From NCBI GenBank assembly GCA_903922535.1, contig CAIXUF010000185.1, forward strand, positions 1 to 18,553: a stretch of DNA of 18,553 nucleotides, read 5' to 3'. The position numbers and the translations under genes are program-made. Positions 1 through 7,535 of this stretch are shown piece after piece (the first letter of the stretch is position 1; each line of letters opens with the position of its first letter). The DNA is from Candidatus Hydrogenedentota bacterium. Its GTDB lineage: Bacteria; Hydrogenedentota; Hydrogenedentia; Hydrogenedentiales; CAITNO01. The notes under the pieces were generated by a model. That model ran no database searches, was not told the origin of the DNA, and saw only the letters and a list, made by a program, of their open reading frames with translations.

Positions 1-868
1 GCACGCTGGCCAGGCTGATGACGTCGGGCCGGTCGTCGCGGGTGTGGTAATTGCAAAAATCACCCACGAACGCGATGTTGTAGCCTTTCATGCCGCTGTG
101 CTTGAATGCGCCAAAGTCGCTGCCGAAGGGCGACTTCTTGAAAACGTCGTACATGATGGAGGTGGCGCGCGCATTCACCCCGGACTTGGCCATCTCCGCA
201 ATCAGCCAGCCGTTCTCCGGACTGGTCTCGAACATGTAGGACGGACCCGAAGTGCCGCGCGCCTCGAAGTTGAGAATGAGGCCCACATCGCCGTTCTTCA
301 CCCAGGGATGCCCGATAAAGGCATTCGCCCCGCCGCCCGAAAACTCCTCCGCATCTGTGAAACACAGGATGATGTCATTCCTGAGCGGCGGCCCGTCATG
401 GAGCATGCGGGCCAGTTCCAGCATCACGCCCACGCCGCCGCAGTCGTCCGTCGCGCCGGGACCATAGGGCACACTGTCGTAGTGCGCCGCCATGGCAAAG
501 GCCTTGGTGTTGGCGGTGCCCGGAATGCGCGCCAGCACATTGTGATAGACGCCGGTCCCGCCGCGCAGGTTCACGGCCGTCTGGATTTCCGAAGGGACGC
601 CTGCGGCCTGAAGCCGGGAGAAGATGTACTCGCGCACCCGGTCATTGGCGAAAGAGCCCGCCGGATGCGTCACCGTGGCGACCTCGCGGATGTGTTTCAG
701 CGCCCGTTCCGCGGAAAACGCATCGGCGGGCGCACTCGCCGGTTTGGGGCTCGGCGGCAGTTGCGTCCTATAGGCGCACAGCACGGAGCCCAGGATCGCC
801 AGGAAGACCGCCCCGGCATACAGGGCTGTAAAGCGCTTTTCGGCGGAAGTGCTGTTGCTGGATGGCAT
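1..868 (-). CDS. M28-family zinc aminopeptidase, membrane-anchored (3' end outside window)
   Basis: The frame stays open from an ATG at 868 to the left edge, giving 289 codons of a longer protein. Residues about 13-33 form a hydrophobic N-terminal anchor or signal segment, so the enzyme should act outside the cytoplasm. The M28 di-zinc signature is complete as far as the window goes: HYDSV with H129 and D131, the bridging aspartate in GATDD (D141), the catalytic/ligand pair E174-E175 in DAEEFSGG, an acidic residue in NFEARG (E202), and the late histidine H275 in HTRDD. The NFEARGTSGPSYMFE stretch resembles the FXNA/Ermp1-like branch, which often has further C-terminal membrane segments; these would lie beyond the edge. 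The expected role is removal of N-terminal amino acids from peptides. An AAGGAG lies 13 nt before the ATG, a rather long spacing, but I found no better in-frame start. It follows the sugar kinase gene by 133 nt on the same strand. Confidence 0.88.
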   Translation of the reverse strand, partial: MPSSNSTSAEKRFTALYAGAVFLAILGSVLCAYRTQLPPSPKPASAPADAFSAERALKHIREVATVTHPAGSFANDRVREYIFSRLQAAGVPSEIQTAVNLRGGTGVYHNVLARIPGTANTKAFAMAAHYDSVPYGPGATDDCGGVGVMLELARMLHDGPPLRNDIILCFTDAEEFSGGGANAFIGHPWVKNGDVGLILNFEARGTSGPSYMFETSPENGWLIAEMAKSGVNARATSIMYDVFKKSPFGSDFGAFKHSGMKGYNIAFVGDFCNYHTRDDRPDVISLASV

Positions 869-1001
869 GGCTGGCGTGTGACTCCTTGGTGCATACGGTT
901 GACGGCCCAAGATTCAGGCCAACATCAGACCTGCCAAGGAGTTCCGGGGTTTCGCCGCGTGGAACGGCCCCAGTCAACGCAGTAGGACTTGGCGGAGCCG
1001 C

Positions 1002-2132
1002 TCAGGCATCCTCCAAAATGCCGCGAATCTGCTTCTCCCGGGCCTCAATGCTCTCGGTAAGCTTGAACTGCACCCGTGCGCGGTTCAGGTTCTGCCCGTC
1101 GTAGCGTGTCTTGAAATAGACATCCCCGGCAATGTAGTCGGCGAAGAAGCGCAGGCCCAGCTCGAAGGAGATGAGACGAATGGAGTCGTAAAGATAATTG
1201 CGGTCGGCATCGGTGAGGAAGGATCGCGCATGGACCATGTAGCCCTTGACAATGGCCCCGCACAGGTCCGCGTCAAAGAGGACACGGCTCATGTCCTGGG
1301 TCTCCTCGCCCGCGGGATTGCAGGAGGAGCGCAGGCAGTCACCAAAGTCATAGTGGATGAGCCCCGGCTTGACCGTGTCCAGGTCGACGATGCAGGTCCC
1401 CTTGCCTGTCGCGTCGTCTATCATGATGTTGGAGATTTTCGGGTCGCCGTGCACCGCGCGCAGCACCAACTGGCATTTTTCCTTGGCGTCCTCAAGCACG
1501 GAGCACCACGCCCGGCGCTCCTCCACGAAACGGTGGCAGCGCTGCGCCTCCATGGACACGGCCAGGCGCGCCTGGCCCTCGGGTGTTTGCAGCGCGGTGT
1601 CGAGTTTCTTGAAATACCCGGGCGTTATGTGGAACCCGGGGAGTGTGTCGTACAGGAGACTGGCGTCCAGGTCGCTGATGAGCCGCTGGAACTGCCCCAT
1701 CACAAACCCGACCTCGTGTGCGTGCTCAACGCTCTGCACTTGGCCGTAGGAATGGGCCGAGGCAATGAGGGTGATGGCCCGCCAGTACTCCCCCTCGCCG
1801 TCGATCACGAAATCCTGCCCGTCCTTCGCGTGTATCACGCGCGGCAACTGCCAGATGCGATCCGAAAGGTGGGTCTCCTCCTCAAGGCGCCGGTGCACAT
1901 GCTCGGTCACCAGGAGCATGTTCTTCATGATGTATTCGGGGTTCGGGAAGACGCGCTGGTTGATGCGCTGCAGGACAATCCGCTCTTCGGAGAAGGTCGT
2001 CCGGAAAATGGCCAGATAGGTGTCGTTCACGTTGCCGTCGCCAAGAAGTTCCACCGTGACCAAACGTCCGGCCACGTCGAATTTCGGCGCAATCAATGCT
2101 GCTTTCACTTGTGACGCTCCTTCTGTGTTCAT
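1002..2132 (-). CDS. NahK/LnpB-like N-acetylhexosamine kinase (APH-fold phosphotransferase)
   Basis: This 376-residue protein has the aminoglycoside-phosphotransferase fold and the motif order of N-acetylhexosamine 1-kinases: a nucleotide loop GDGNVNDTY (residues 31-39), an LQRIN...VF...N segment, the catalytic loop HGDPKISN (H228, D230, N235) and the metal-binding IVDLDTVKPG (D250), followed by DFGDCLR. Known NahK is about 360 residues and phosphorylates GlcNAc or GalNAc at C1 in the galacto/lacto-N-biose salvage pathway. The substrate here is inferred from similarity and from the nearby sugar genes; another free sugar is possible. I chose ATG 2132 because it places the nucleotide loop about 30 residues in, as in the family. 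An in-frame ATG at 2192, preceded by GGGAAA, would add 20 residues that look non-homologous. It could share a transcript with the carbon-nitrogen hydrolase 163 nt upstream. No GNB/LNB phosphorylase is visible in the window. Confidence 0.8.
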   Translation of the reverse strand: MNTEGASQVKAALIAPKFDVAGRLVTVELLGDGNVNDTYLAIFRTTFSEERIVLQRINQRVFPNPEYIMKNMLLVTEHVHRRLEEETHLSDRIWQLPRVIHAKDGQDFVIDGEGEYWRAITLIASAHSYGQVQSVEHAHEVGFVMGQFQRLISDLDASLLYDTLPGFHITPGYFKKLDTALQTPEGQARLAVSMEAQRCHRFVEERRAWCSVLEDAKEKCQLVLRAVHGDPKISNIMIDDATGKGTCIVDLDTVKPGLIHYDFGDCLRSSCNPAGEETQDMSRVLFDADLCGAIVKGYMVHARSFLTDADRNYLYDSIRLISFELGLRFFADYIAGDVYFKTRYDGQNLNRARVQFKLTESIEAREKQIRGILEDA

Positions 2133-2295
2133 TGTCACCCGGACGTTGCCCTGCCATGACCAACAACCACCGCGAAATCCGGCGATACTCATGCCGCTTT
2201 CCCGTGCTCGTCATGGCGCGGCCCGATGGGTCCAGCCAGCCCTTCAATGGTCAACGGCTGTTGCCCTTCTCTCTGTCCTCAATTCCCGATTTCAA

Positions 2296-3162
2296 TCAAC
2301 TCGGGTTCTTGTCAGCGCGCTTTCGCACTTCGTCAATCATGGACTTCCAGTGCTTCTTGAGAAAACGCGGCTGCTCCAGGCTGTCCAGCGCGTAGGCGCG
2401 GTCGGCCCGCGACAAATCCAGCACGGCGGTAATCATCTCTTCCTGATAGAAACCGGCCTCCGCCAGCGGAAGGCCGTTGGGTTCGCGGATGAACGACGCG
2501 CCGCTGGAGGTCTGTTTGCCGTCGGGGGTCTGGCCCACAGTGTTCGCCACGCAGTGGAACATCCGCGTGCTCGGGCCCGCCGGCTGCTGGGCGCGCCCGG
2601 AACTCCGCTTCCAGGCGACCGCCTCCACCTCGTCCGAACTGCACGAGGGGTGAAACAGGATCTGCGCGCCGGCCATCGCCGGAATCCGGTACAGCTCCGG
2701 ATGGCGGCCGTCCCGGCAGATAACCAGTGTGCACAAAACACCGCCAATCTTGAAGAGGGAAAGTTTGTCGCCGCCGCGGCAGTATTTCTTTTCGTCCACG
2801 CCGGCCATGTGGACCTTGGCGTACTCGTGCGTGATTGCCCCCCTGGGGTCAATCACGTGCGCCAGATTCAGACAGCGCCGGGAAGTCTGGCGGATTGTTC
2901 CCGCGATGACCCATATCCCATGCCGCGCCGCCGCCGCCCGGGTTTCGTCCAGCGCGGCCTGCACGGCCTTCGGCGTCTGGGCAAGCACATGGGGAAAATA
3001 GTAGCCCGTCAGGCTGGCTTCGGGAAAAAGGACCACCCGGCTCCCCGCCGCGGCAGACTGCTCAATGTAATGCAATGTCCGTTCGAGATTGAAAGACAGG
3101 GGTTTCGCCCAATGCATTTGCACGCACGACACCTGCAGCGAGGTGATGGCCCCCCTACTCAT
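2296..3162 (-). CDS. Carbon-nitrogen hydrolase (nitrilase superfamily amidohydrolase)
   Basis: This 288-residue cytosolic-type protein carries the full catalytic triad of the nitrilase superfamily: E48 in FPEASLTGYY, K116 in YAKVHMAG, and the nucleophile C149 in VICRDGRHPEL. Length and motif spacing fit single-domain amidases of the N-carbamoyl, omega-amidase or aliphatic-amidase branches. The exact substrate cannot be read from the sequence; hydrolysis of a non-peptide C-N bond (amide or carbamoyl) is the safe call. There is no signal peptide. The ATG at 3162 places the first core strand (SLQVSCVQM) about eight residues in, as expected, although the ribosome site is weak. A strong candidate promoter sits about 100 nt upstream on this strand. 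The kinase and peptidase genes follow in the same direction with gaps of 163 and 133 nt, so a loose transcription unit is possible. Confidence 0.88.
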   Translation of the reverse strand: MSRGAITSLQVSCVQMHWAKPLSFNLERTLHYIEQSAAAGSRVVLFPEASLTGYYFPHVLAQTPKAVQAALDETRAAAARHGIWVIAGTIRQTSRRCLNLAHVIDPRGAITHEYAKVHMAGVDEKKYCRGGDKLSLFKIGGVLCTLVICRDGRHPELYRIPAMAGAQILFHPSCSSDEVEAVAWKRSSGRAQQPAGPSTRMFHCVANTVGQTPDGKQTSSGASFIREPNGLPLAEAGFYQEEMITAVLDLSRADRAYALDSLEQPRFLKKHWKSMIDEVRKRADKNPS

Positions 3163-3257
3163 TGGAGCACCGTCAATCCCATCTCTACTACCCTGTTGAA
3201 TGCCTCACCCGGGCATCCCTTGTTAATTGGTCGAACCGCCTTGACCGGAACAGTTGC

Positions 3258-3287
3258 ATTATAACGGTGCCTTCCCCCCATTGCCAA
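3258..3287 (-). promoter_or_regulatory. Candidate sigma70-type promoter for the carbon-nitrogen hydrolase gene
   Basis: Reading the minus strand, TTGGCA (3287-3282, five of six consensus bases) is followed after 18 nt by a perfect TATAAT (3263-3258). The expected start of transcription is near 3251, giving a leader of about 90 nt before the ATG at 3162. The TATAAT overlaps the TAA stop codon of the sialidase remnant, so the hydrolase gene appears to have its own promoter rather than depending on read-through from that remnant. Confidence 0.55.
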
Positions 3288-3501
3288 CATCCGCCTGTCC
3301 CTTTGCACCCACTTCCTCAAGCCTGAAACGCGCGGACATGACGTGCGGCGGTTCGTCCTTCGTCCAATGACCGTGGGTGGTGCAAACGAAGGTCCCGCCC
3401 GGCAGCGGTTCCACGCCCGGATAGGCGCAGTCGCGGCTCTTGTGACTCTTCATGAGCCGCACCCGGCATTGGCCCTCCCGGCCGCTGTTCTCCTGATTCA
3501 T
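3259..3501 (-). pseudogene. C-terminal remnant of a sialidase/BNR-type glycosidase
   Basis: An open stretch of 80 codons from an ATG at 3501 ends in a 50-residue segment (RVRLMKSHKS...DCAYPGVE...GTFVCTTHGHW...SARFRLEEV) that I recognise as the extreme C-terminus of secreted sialidase-like proteins of Planctomycetes-type bacteria. Such proteins usually exceed 350 residues with several BNR/Asp-box repeats, none of which is present here. The same frame is open back to an ATG at 3633, but those residues do not look like the family. I therefore read this as the tail of a gene whose front was deleted. A short real gene is possible, since AGAGG lies 10 nt before ATG 3501, but the lack of any domain makes function unlikely. 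The family call rests on remembered motifs. Confidence 0.55.
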
Positions 3502-3615
3502 GAATCCCGGCCTCTGCACTCTGCAATTCACATTACATAATTGTAGGCAAGCAACGCTCCACGGCAAACCAAGCGAGGTGTTGCCGCAATTGACCGGAAT
3601 TGGCACAGGGGCACC

Positions 3616-3644
3616 TTGACATGCCAGGGGCATTCGAGTACGCT
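3616..3644 (+). promoter_or_regulatory. Weak candidate promoter for the PASTA/beta-propeller gene
   Basis: A perfect -35 hexamer TTGACA (3616-3621) is followed after 17 nt by TACGCT (3639-3644), which matches only three of six bases of the -10 consensus. A small inverted repeat, ATGCC-AGG-GGCAT (3621-3633), lies in the spacer and could be an operator half-site pair. The predicted leader to the ATG at 3717 is about 65 nt. No better promoter is visible between 3502 and 3716, the 215-nt divergent region separating this gene from the sialidase remnant. Confidence 0.3.
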
Positions 3645-3716
3645 TGCTTCAAGAAATGTCTTCAACGGCTCAAGGCAGACGGGGTCGTTCATCTGGCTGC
3701 AATAGGAGTGCCGGAT

Positions 3717-5564
3717 ATGGGAAGGTTGGAGGAGATCGGTGTCATAGCCACCGTGCTCATTGCATTCTTGTTTTGCGCGAACTGCCTTTCCAGCGCCGGT
3801 GTCACCGCACCAAATGTCGTCGGTTTGACGCAAGGGCAGGCATCGTCCGTCTTTGACAACGCGGGCGTCGCGTTGGGCGCGGTGACACGGCAGGCCAGTG
3901 CCACCGTCACGGCGGGTCTCATTGTCAGCCAGTATCCTGCGGCGGGCACCGGCGCATCCCAAGGGGCACCTGTGAGCCTGGTCATCTCCTCCGGCCCGCA
4001 ATCCGGCGAAGGCGGGGACAAGGACGCCTTTATGCCCGTTCCGGGTCAGCGGCAGCTTTTTCTCGACAACGCCGCCATCAGCGAGCTGTCCGGCCTCGCG
4101 CAAACGATGCACGCACCCGAGAAACGCGGGGCCGTGCTCAAACCCGACATTCCGTCCGATGGGAATCTTGTACAAGTTCGGGGAGAACCCTTGTGGGTGC
4201 CTGAAGCCGCCGAATACCGTCTGCTTTATTACGCCTATGCGCGCGACCCAAAACTGACGGTGGGCATGGCGCTGGCCACGTCGAAAGACGGACTCCACTG
4301 GACAAAGCCCATTCTTGGCGCGATGGAAGTGAACGGATCAAGAGAAAACAACTGGATTCCGGTTGAAGAGGGTGTTGCCTGGCCCAACAATGCCATCGAA
4401 GGCATCGTTTACGACCCCGATGATCCCGATCCCGCGCGGCGGTTCAAGGGGTTGGCGGGGGCGGTCAACCGCCATCCGATCATCAGTCCCGACGCCATAC
4501 ACTGGCAGCGCCTCGGCACCGAAGAGATCGTCTCCGGCGATGAATCCCATCTGTTATATGACCGGCCCAAGCGCCGCTTTGCGGCCATCGTCAAGACATC
4601 GAACCAGTACGGGCGCGCATTCGCCATCGCCACCAGCACGGATTTCGAACATTGGACCCCGATTCGCTTCCTGTTTGGGGCCGATGCGGAAGACCAAATG
4701 GACGCCCCGCCGGTCATCCGCCGCCGTCTGCAGGATCCCGCCATGCTCGGCCCCCTGTTTGTCGATCCGGACCCCGCGTCCGGAACGGGACCCTCCGGCA
4801 GCGGGAAACTCCAGCCCGCGTGGCGGGCCGAAGTCTACAATATCGGCGTTTTTCCCTATGAAGGCCGGTATCTGGGGCTGCCCAGCATGTATTATCCGAC
4901 CGGGACCTCTCTGCCGGACCGCAACAACACGGACGGCTTTCACGTCATACAACTGGCTGTGAGCCGCACGCTTGACACCTGGACCCGCCTGGGCGAACGC
5001 CGGGCGTTTATCCCCCCTTCCGGAATTGCCAGCGGGCGCGCGGGCGTGTTCGACCGTGTGCAACTCCTCGCCGCCAACGCCCCCGTCGCAAAAGACGGGG
5101 AACTCTGGTTTTACTACAGCGGCCTCAAGTGGCGCGACTCCTTCTATGACCTTAACCGCGACGGAACCCCGCGCGACCCCGCCACACTCACGGAGGAAGA
5201 ACGCGCGGACATGAAGGAAGGCTGCGGGGCCGTCTGCCTCGCGGTGTTGCGGCGCGACGGATTCGTTTCGCTCGACGCGGCCGGTGCCGGCCATATGCTC
5301 ACCAAGCCGTTCCAGATTTCTGGAGACACCGTCTTCCTCAACCTGGCCGCCCCCAACGGGCACGCCGAAGTTGAGCTGCTTGGGGACCTTGGCCAACCCA
5401 TTCCCGGATTCGCGCGCGGGGATGCCATACCGATCACCGGCGACGGCGTCCGTCTTCCTGTCACCTGGAAGAACGGCGCAAGCATCGCCGCCATTTCCCG
5501 CGAGAACGTGCGCCTGAAGATCTATCTGACTGCGGCAAGCCTCTATGCATTCTGGACGGAATAG
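3717..5564 (+). CDS. Secreted PASTA domain protein with GH32/GH43-like beta-propeller
   Basis: This 615-residue exported protein begins with a signal peptide (hydrophobic residues about 7-24, likely cleavage after CLSSA), followed by one PASTA domain (about 29-95: APNVVGLTQGQA...GLIVSQYPAAG...VSLVISSGP), a short GE/GD-rich linker, and a long domain from about residue 105. That domain resembles five-bladed propeller glycosidases of the GH32/GH43/GH130 kind: RQLFLDN start, PLWVPEAAEYRLLYYAYA, ATSKDGLHWTKPILG, STDFEHWTPI, YEGRYLGLPSMYY. I cannot place catalytic acids with certainty, so substrate and even activity are open; sugar-polymer binding or cleavage is inferred. The start is ATG 3717 because AGGAG (3704-3708) lies 8 nt before it and the signal peptide begins there; an in-frame start at 3600 would bury the signal peptide. 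The next gene downstream is a sugar permease. Confidence 0.75.
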   Translation: MGRLEEIGVIATVLIAFLFCANCLSSAGVTAPNVVGLTQGQASSVFDNAGVALGAVTRQASATVTAGLIVSQYPAAGTGASQGAPVSLVISSGPQSGEGGDKDAFMPVPGQRQLFLDNAAISELSGLAQTMHAPEKRGAVLKPDIPSDGNLVQVRGEPLWVPEAAEYRLLYYAYARDPKLTVGMALATSKDGLHWTKPILGAMEVNGSRENNWIPVEEGVAWPNNAIEGIVYDPDDPDPARRFKGLAGAVNRHPIISPDAIHWQRLGTEEIVSGDESHLLYDRPKRRFAAIVKTSNQYGRAFAIATSTDFEHWTPIRFLFGADAEDQMDAPPVIRRRLQDPAMLGPLFVDPDPASGTGPSGSGKLQPAWRAEVYNIGVFPYEGRYLGLPSMYYPTGTSLPDRNNTDGFHVIQLAVSRTLDTWTRLGERRAFIPPSGIASGRAGVFDRVQLLAANAPVAKDGELWFYYSGLKWRDSFYDLNRDGTPRDPATLTEEERADMKEGCGAVCLAVLRRDGFVSLDAAGAGHMLTKPFQISGDTVFLNLAAPNGHAEVELLGDLGQPIPGFARGDAIPITGDGVRLPVTWKNGASIAAISRENVRLKIYLTAASLYAFWTE

Positions 5565-5731
5565 CGGGAGACTGCGGGAAGACGCGAATCGCACCCCGGG
5601 CAGGATGGGCAATCCCGGGCCGCACGGTTCGACGCGAAATTCCGGGACCGCATTCCGGGAACACCGCACCGAATTGTGGGCTTTGCCGCCCGCGCCAATC
5701 CTTCAGATTTCGCGGCCGGCTCTCCCGCCTT

Positions 5732-5761
5732 TTGACACACATGCGGACTTTCTGGGAGAAT
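5732..5761 (+). promoter_or_regulatory. Candidate promoter for the sugar permease gene
   Basis: TTGACA (5732-5737, perfect) is followed after 18 nt by GAGAAT (5756-5761, four of six). The leader would be about 32 nt to the ATG at 5800, which has GGAGG 4 nt upstream. The 235-nt gap after the propeller gene (5565-5799) holds no gene that I can see. It contains two copies of ATTCCGGGA (5639-5647 and 5652-5660) about 70-90 nt upstream of the -35 box. Confidence 0.42.
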
Positions 5762-5799
5762 GCCGTCTTGGTCGCGGCAACTGAAACATTGGAGGCTAT

Positions 5800-7185
5800 A
5801 TGTCCACAAGCACCCCCAAGCAAGGCATGTTTGTCACAGCGGACGGCAGAAGCGTCCTGTTCACGTTCATCCTGGTCAGCAGCCTGTTTCTCCTCTGGGG
5901 ATTCTGCAACGGGATGATTGACGTGATGGACAAGCATTTCCAGGATGTGCTGGGACTGACGAAGTCACAGTCGGCCAATGTCCAGTTCGCCCATTACCTG
6001 GGGTATTTCCTCATGGCGCTGCCGGCCGGTTGGCTGGCCCGGCGCTTTGGCTGGAAGGGCGGCATCATCGGCGGGCTCCTGCTGGTGGGGGCGGGGGGCT
6101 TCTGGTTCCTGCCCGCAACGGGGCTTCAGGCCGCCGCCGACGCCGGCACGGTGTCGAAGAATGTGGCCTTTGCCGGCTACCTGATCGGTGTCTGTGCCAT
6201 TGCGGGCGGCCTGACCTTCCTGGAGACTGTGGCCAATCCCTACACCACGGTGCTCGGCCCGACCCGGTACGCCGCCACCCGCATCAACCTGGCGCAGTCC
6301 TGCAACGGTGTCGGCTGGATTCTCGGGCCCTACGCGGGTGCGGCCTTCTTCTATTCCGAACACCCGAAAATCTACATGCCCTATGTCGCCACGGCCGTGG
6401 TGGTGCTCGTTCTGGCGCTGGTGTTCAAGTTTGCCTACGTGCCGGAAATCAAGATGGAGGATGACTACCACATCGACGACGGTCAGGGGAAAGGGCATCT
6501 CCCGCTGCTGGGGCGGCCGCATTTTGTGCTTGCGGTGCTGGCGCAGTTTCTCTATGTCGCGGCCCAGGCGGGCATTTTCAGTTTCTTCATCAACTGCATG
6601 ACGGTGGACAGGATCACAGGATTTACGATGGTGCCCGCCATTCCGGAAGCGTGGAACACCGGTATCCTGCAGAGCCTCTTTGAAACCGGCAAGGATGGGC
6701 TGCTGCACATCAGCACCCAGGGCGCGGCCAAGCTCGCCTCGGCGGCGTTTGTGTGCTTCCTGCTCGGGCGGGTCAGCGGCGCCATGCTGCTCAAGGTCCT
6801 CTCCCCGCACAAGGTGCTGGGCTTTTACGGCACGGCCAACATCATCGCCTGCGTGCTGGTGTTCTGCAACCTGGGTTGGATTTCCGCCATCAGCGTTTTC
6901 GCCAGCTACTTCTTCATGTCCATCATGTTCCCGACCATCTTCGCCCTGGGCATCTTCGGGCTCGGTGACAAGACCAAGAAGGCCTCCGCGTTCCTCGTCA
7001 TGGCCATCATGGGCGGCGCGATCCTGCCCAAGCTGATGGGCTCCGTGGCAGACCATTACGACATGTCCAAGAGCTTCATCGTGCCGCTGTTCTGCTTCGT
7101 GTTCATCGCGTTCTACGGCTATTGCTGGCCCAAGTTCAGCGGCGTCAAGAGCATGCAGGGGGTGGGCGCGACCGGCGGGCACTGA
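5800..7185 (+). CDS. FHS-family sugar MFS transporter (FucP-like)
   Basis: This 461-residue polytopic membrane protein with about 12 hydrophobic segments belongs to the fucose/glucose/galactose:proton symporter branch of the major facilitator superfamily. Diagnostic features are FLLWGFCNGMIDVMD near the first helix, with D41 at the place of the FucP proton/sugar aspartate (D46 in E. coli); LGYFLMALPAGWLARRFGWK in the helix 2-3 loop; LETVANPYTTVLGP with E142 at the place of FucP E135; and RINLAQSCNG. The likely job is proton-coupled uptake of a monosaccharide. Fucose is not proven, because relatives take glucose, galactose or GlcNAc. The ATG is supported by GGAGG (5791-5795). A small ribbon-helix-helix gene follows after 7 nt and is probably co-transcribed. 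The sugar kinase, propeller protein and sugar oxidoreductase nearby fit a carbohydrate-use neighbourhood. Confidence 0.88.
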   Translation: MSTSTPKQGMFVTADGRSVLFTFILVSSLFLLWGFCNGMIDVMDKHFQDVLGLTKSQSANVQFAHYLGYFLMALPAGWLARRFGWKGGIIGGLLLVGAGGFWFLPATGLQAAADAGTVSKNVAFAGYLIGVCAIAGGLTFLETVANPYTTVLGPTRYAATRINLAQSCNGVGWILGPYAGAAFFYSEHPKIYMPYVATAVVVLVLALVFKFAYVPEIKMEDDYHIDDGQGKGHLPLLGRPHFVLAVLAQFLYVAAQAGIFSFFINCMTVDRITGFTMVPAIPEAWNTGILQSLFETGKDGLLHISTQGAAKLASAAFVCFLLGRVSGAMLLKVLSPHKVLGFYGTANIIACVLVFCNLGWISAISVFASYFFMSIMFPTIFALGIFGLGDKTKKASAFLVMAIMGGAILPKLMGSVADHYDMSKSFIVPLFCFVFIAFYGYCWPKFSGVKSMQGVGATGGH

Positions 7186-7192
7186 AGAAGAA

Positions 7193-7456
7193 ATGAAGCT
7201 GACCAAGGAAGAACAAGGCATTCTCGACTCCGTCGAACAGGGCGAGTGGAAAAGCGTTCCCGAAATCGTCAAAGAAAAGCTGCGCTATGCCGCCGCGGCC
7301 CGGGCGACCCAGCGCAAGGACCGGCGCGTGAATATCCGCATGACAGAGCGGGACTTGGCGCGCTTTCAAAAGAAAGCCGAGGAGGAGGGATTGCCCTGCC
7401 AGACCCTCATTTCCAGCATCCTTCACAAATACATCAACGGACACGGTCAGGGGTGA
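7193..7456 (+). CDS. CopG-type ribbon-helix-helix protein (COG5304-like antitoxin, apparently orphan)
   Basis: This 87-residue basic protein has a C-terminal ribbon-helix-helix: the DNA-contacting strand is RRVNIRMTERDL (about 44-55), followed by helices ARFQKKAEEEGLP and CQTLISSILHKYING. The closing motif QTLISSILHKY is characteristic of CopG-type antitoxins that pair with BrnT-like or RelE-like toxins, usually encoded just upstream. Here the upstream neighbour, 7 nt away, is a sugar permease and the downstream neighbour is a convergent oxidoreductase, so no partner toxin is visible. It may be an orphan antitoxin or a DNA-binding regulator of the permease transcript. A weak purine-rich GAAGAAG lies just before the ATG. 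Family assignment is from motif recognition; the functional role is not established by the sequence. Confidence 0.8.
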   Translation: MKLTKEEQGILDSVEQGEWKSVPEIVKEKLRYAAAARATQRKDRRVNIRMTERDLARFQKKAEEEGLPCQTLISSILHKYINGHGQG

Positions 7457-7457
7457 A

Positions 7458-7475
7458 TGCGCGCAGTAGCGCGCA
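7458..7475. terminator. GC-rich hairpin between convergent genes
   Basis: A perfect 7-bp stem TGCGCGC/GCGCGCA with loop AGTA begins just after the stop codon of the ribbon-helix-helix gene and lies between two convergent genes. On the plus strand it is followed by a run of A, not T, so it is not a classical intrinsic terminator in that direction. On the minus strand the T-run comes before the stem. It may still stop or stabilise transcripts at the 3' ends. Confidence 0.35.
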
Positions 7476-7535
7476 AAAACAGTCCATTACGGCTGTCCCC
7501 CGAATTCAGAGCGGGCATGTATCCTGAAATTGCGG

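Noticed and set aside
44..985. 313-codon plus-strand frame opposite the M28 peptidase
   Set aside because: The minus strand carries the complete zinc-ligand signature; the plus frame shows no motif.
1230..2114. 294-codon plus-strand frame opposite the sugar kinase
   Set aside because: Antisense to a gene with clear kinase motifs and no motif of its own.
5965..7272. 435-codon minus-strand frame opposite the permease
   Set aside because: Translation is charged and His-rich without membrane segments or domain; shadow of the permease.
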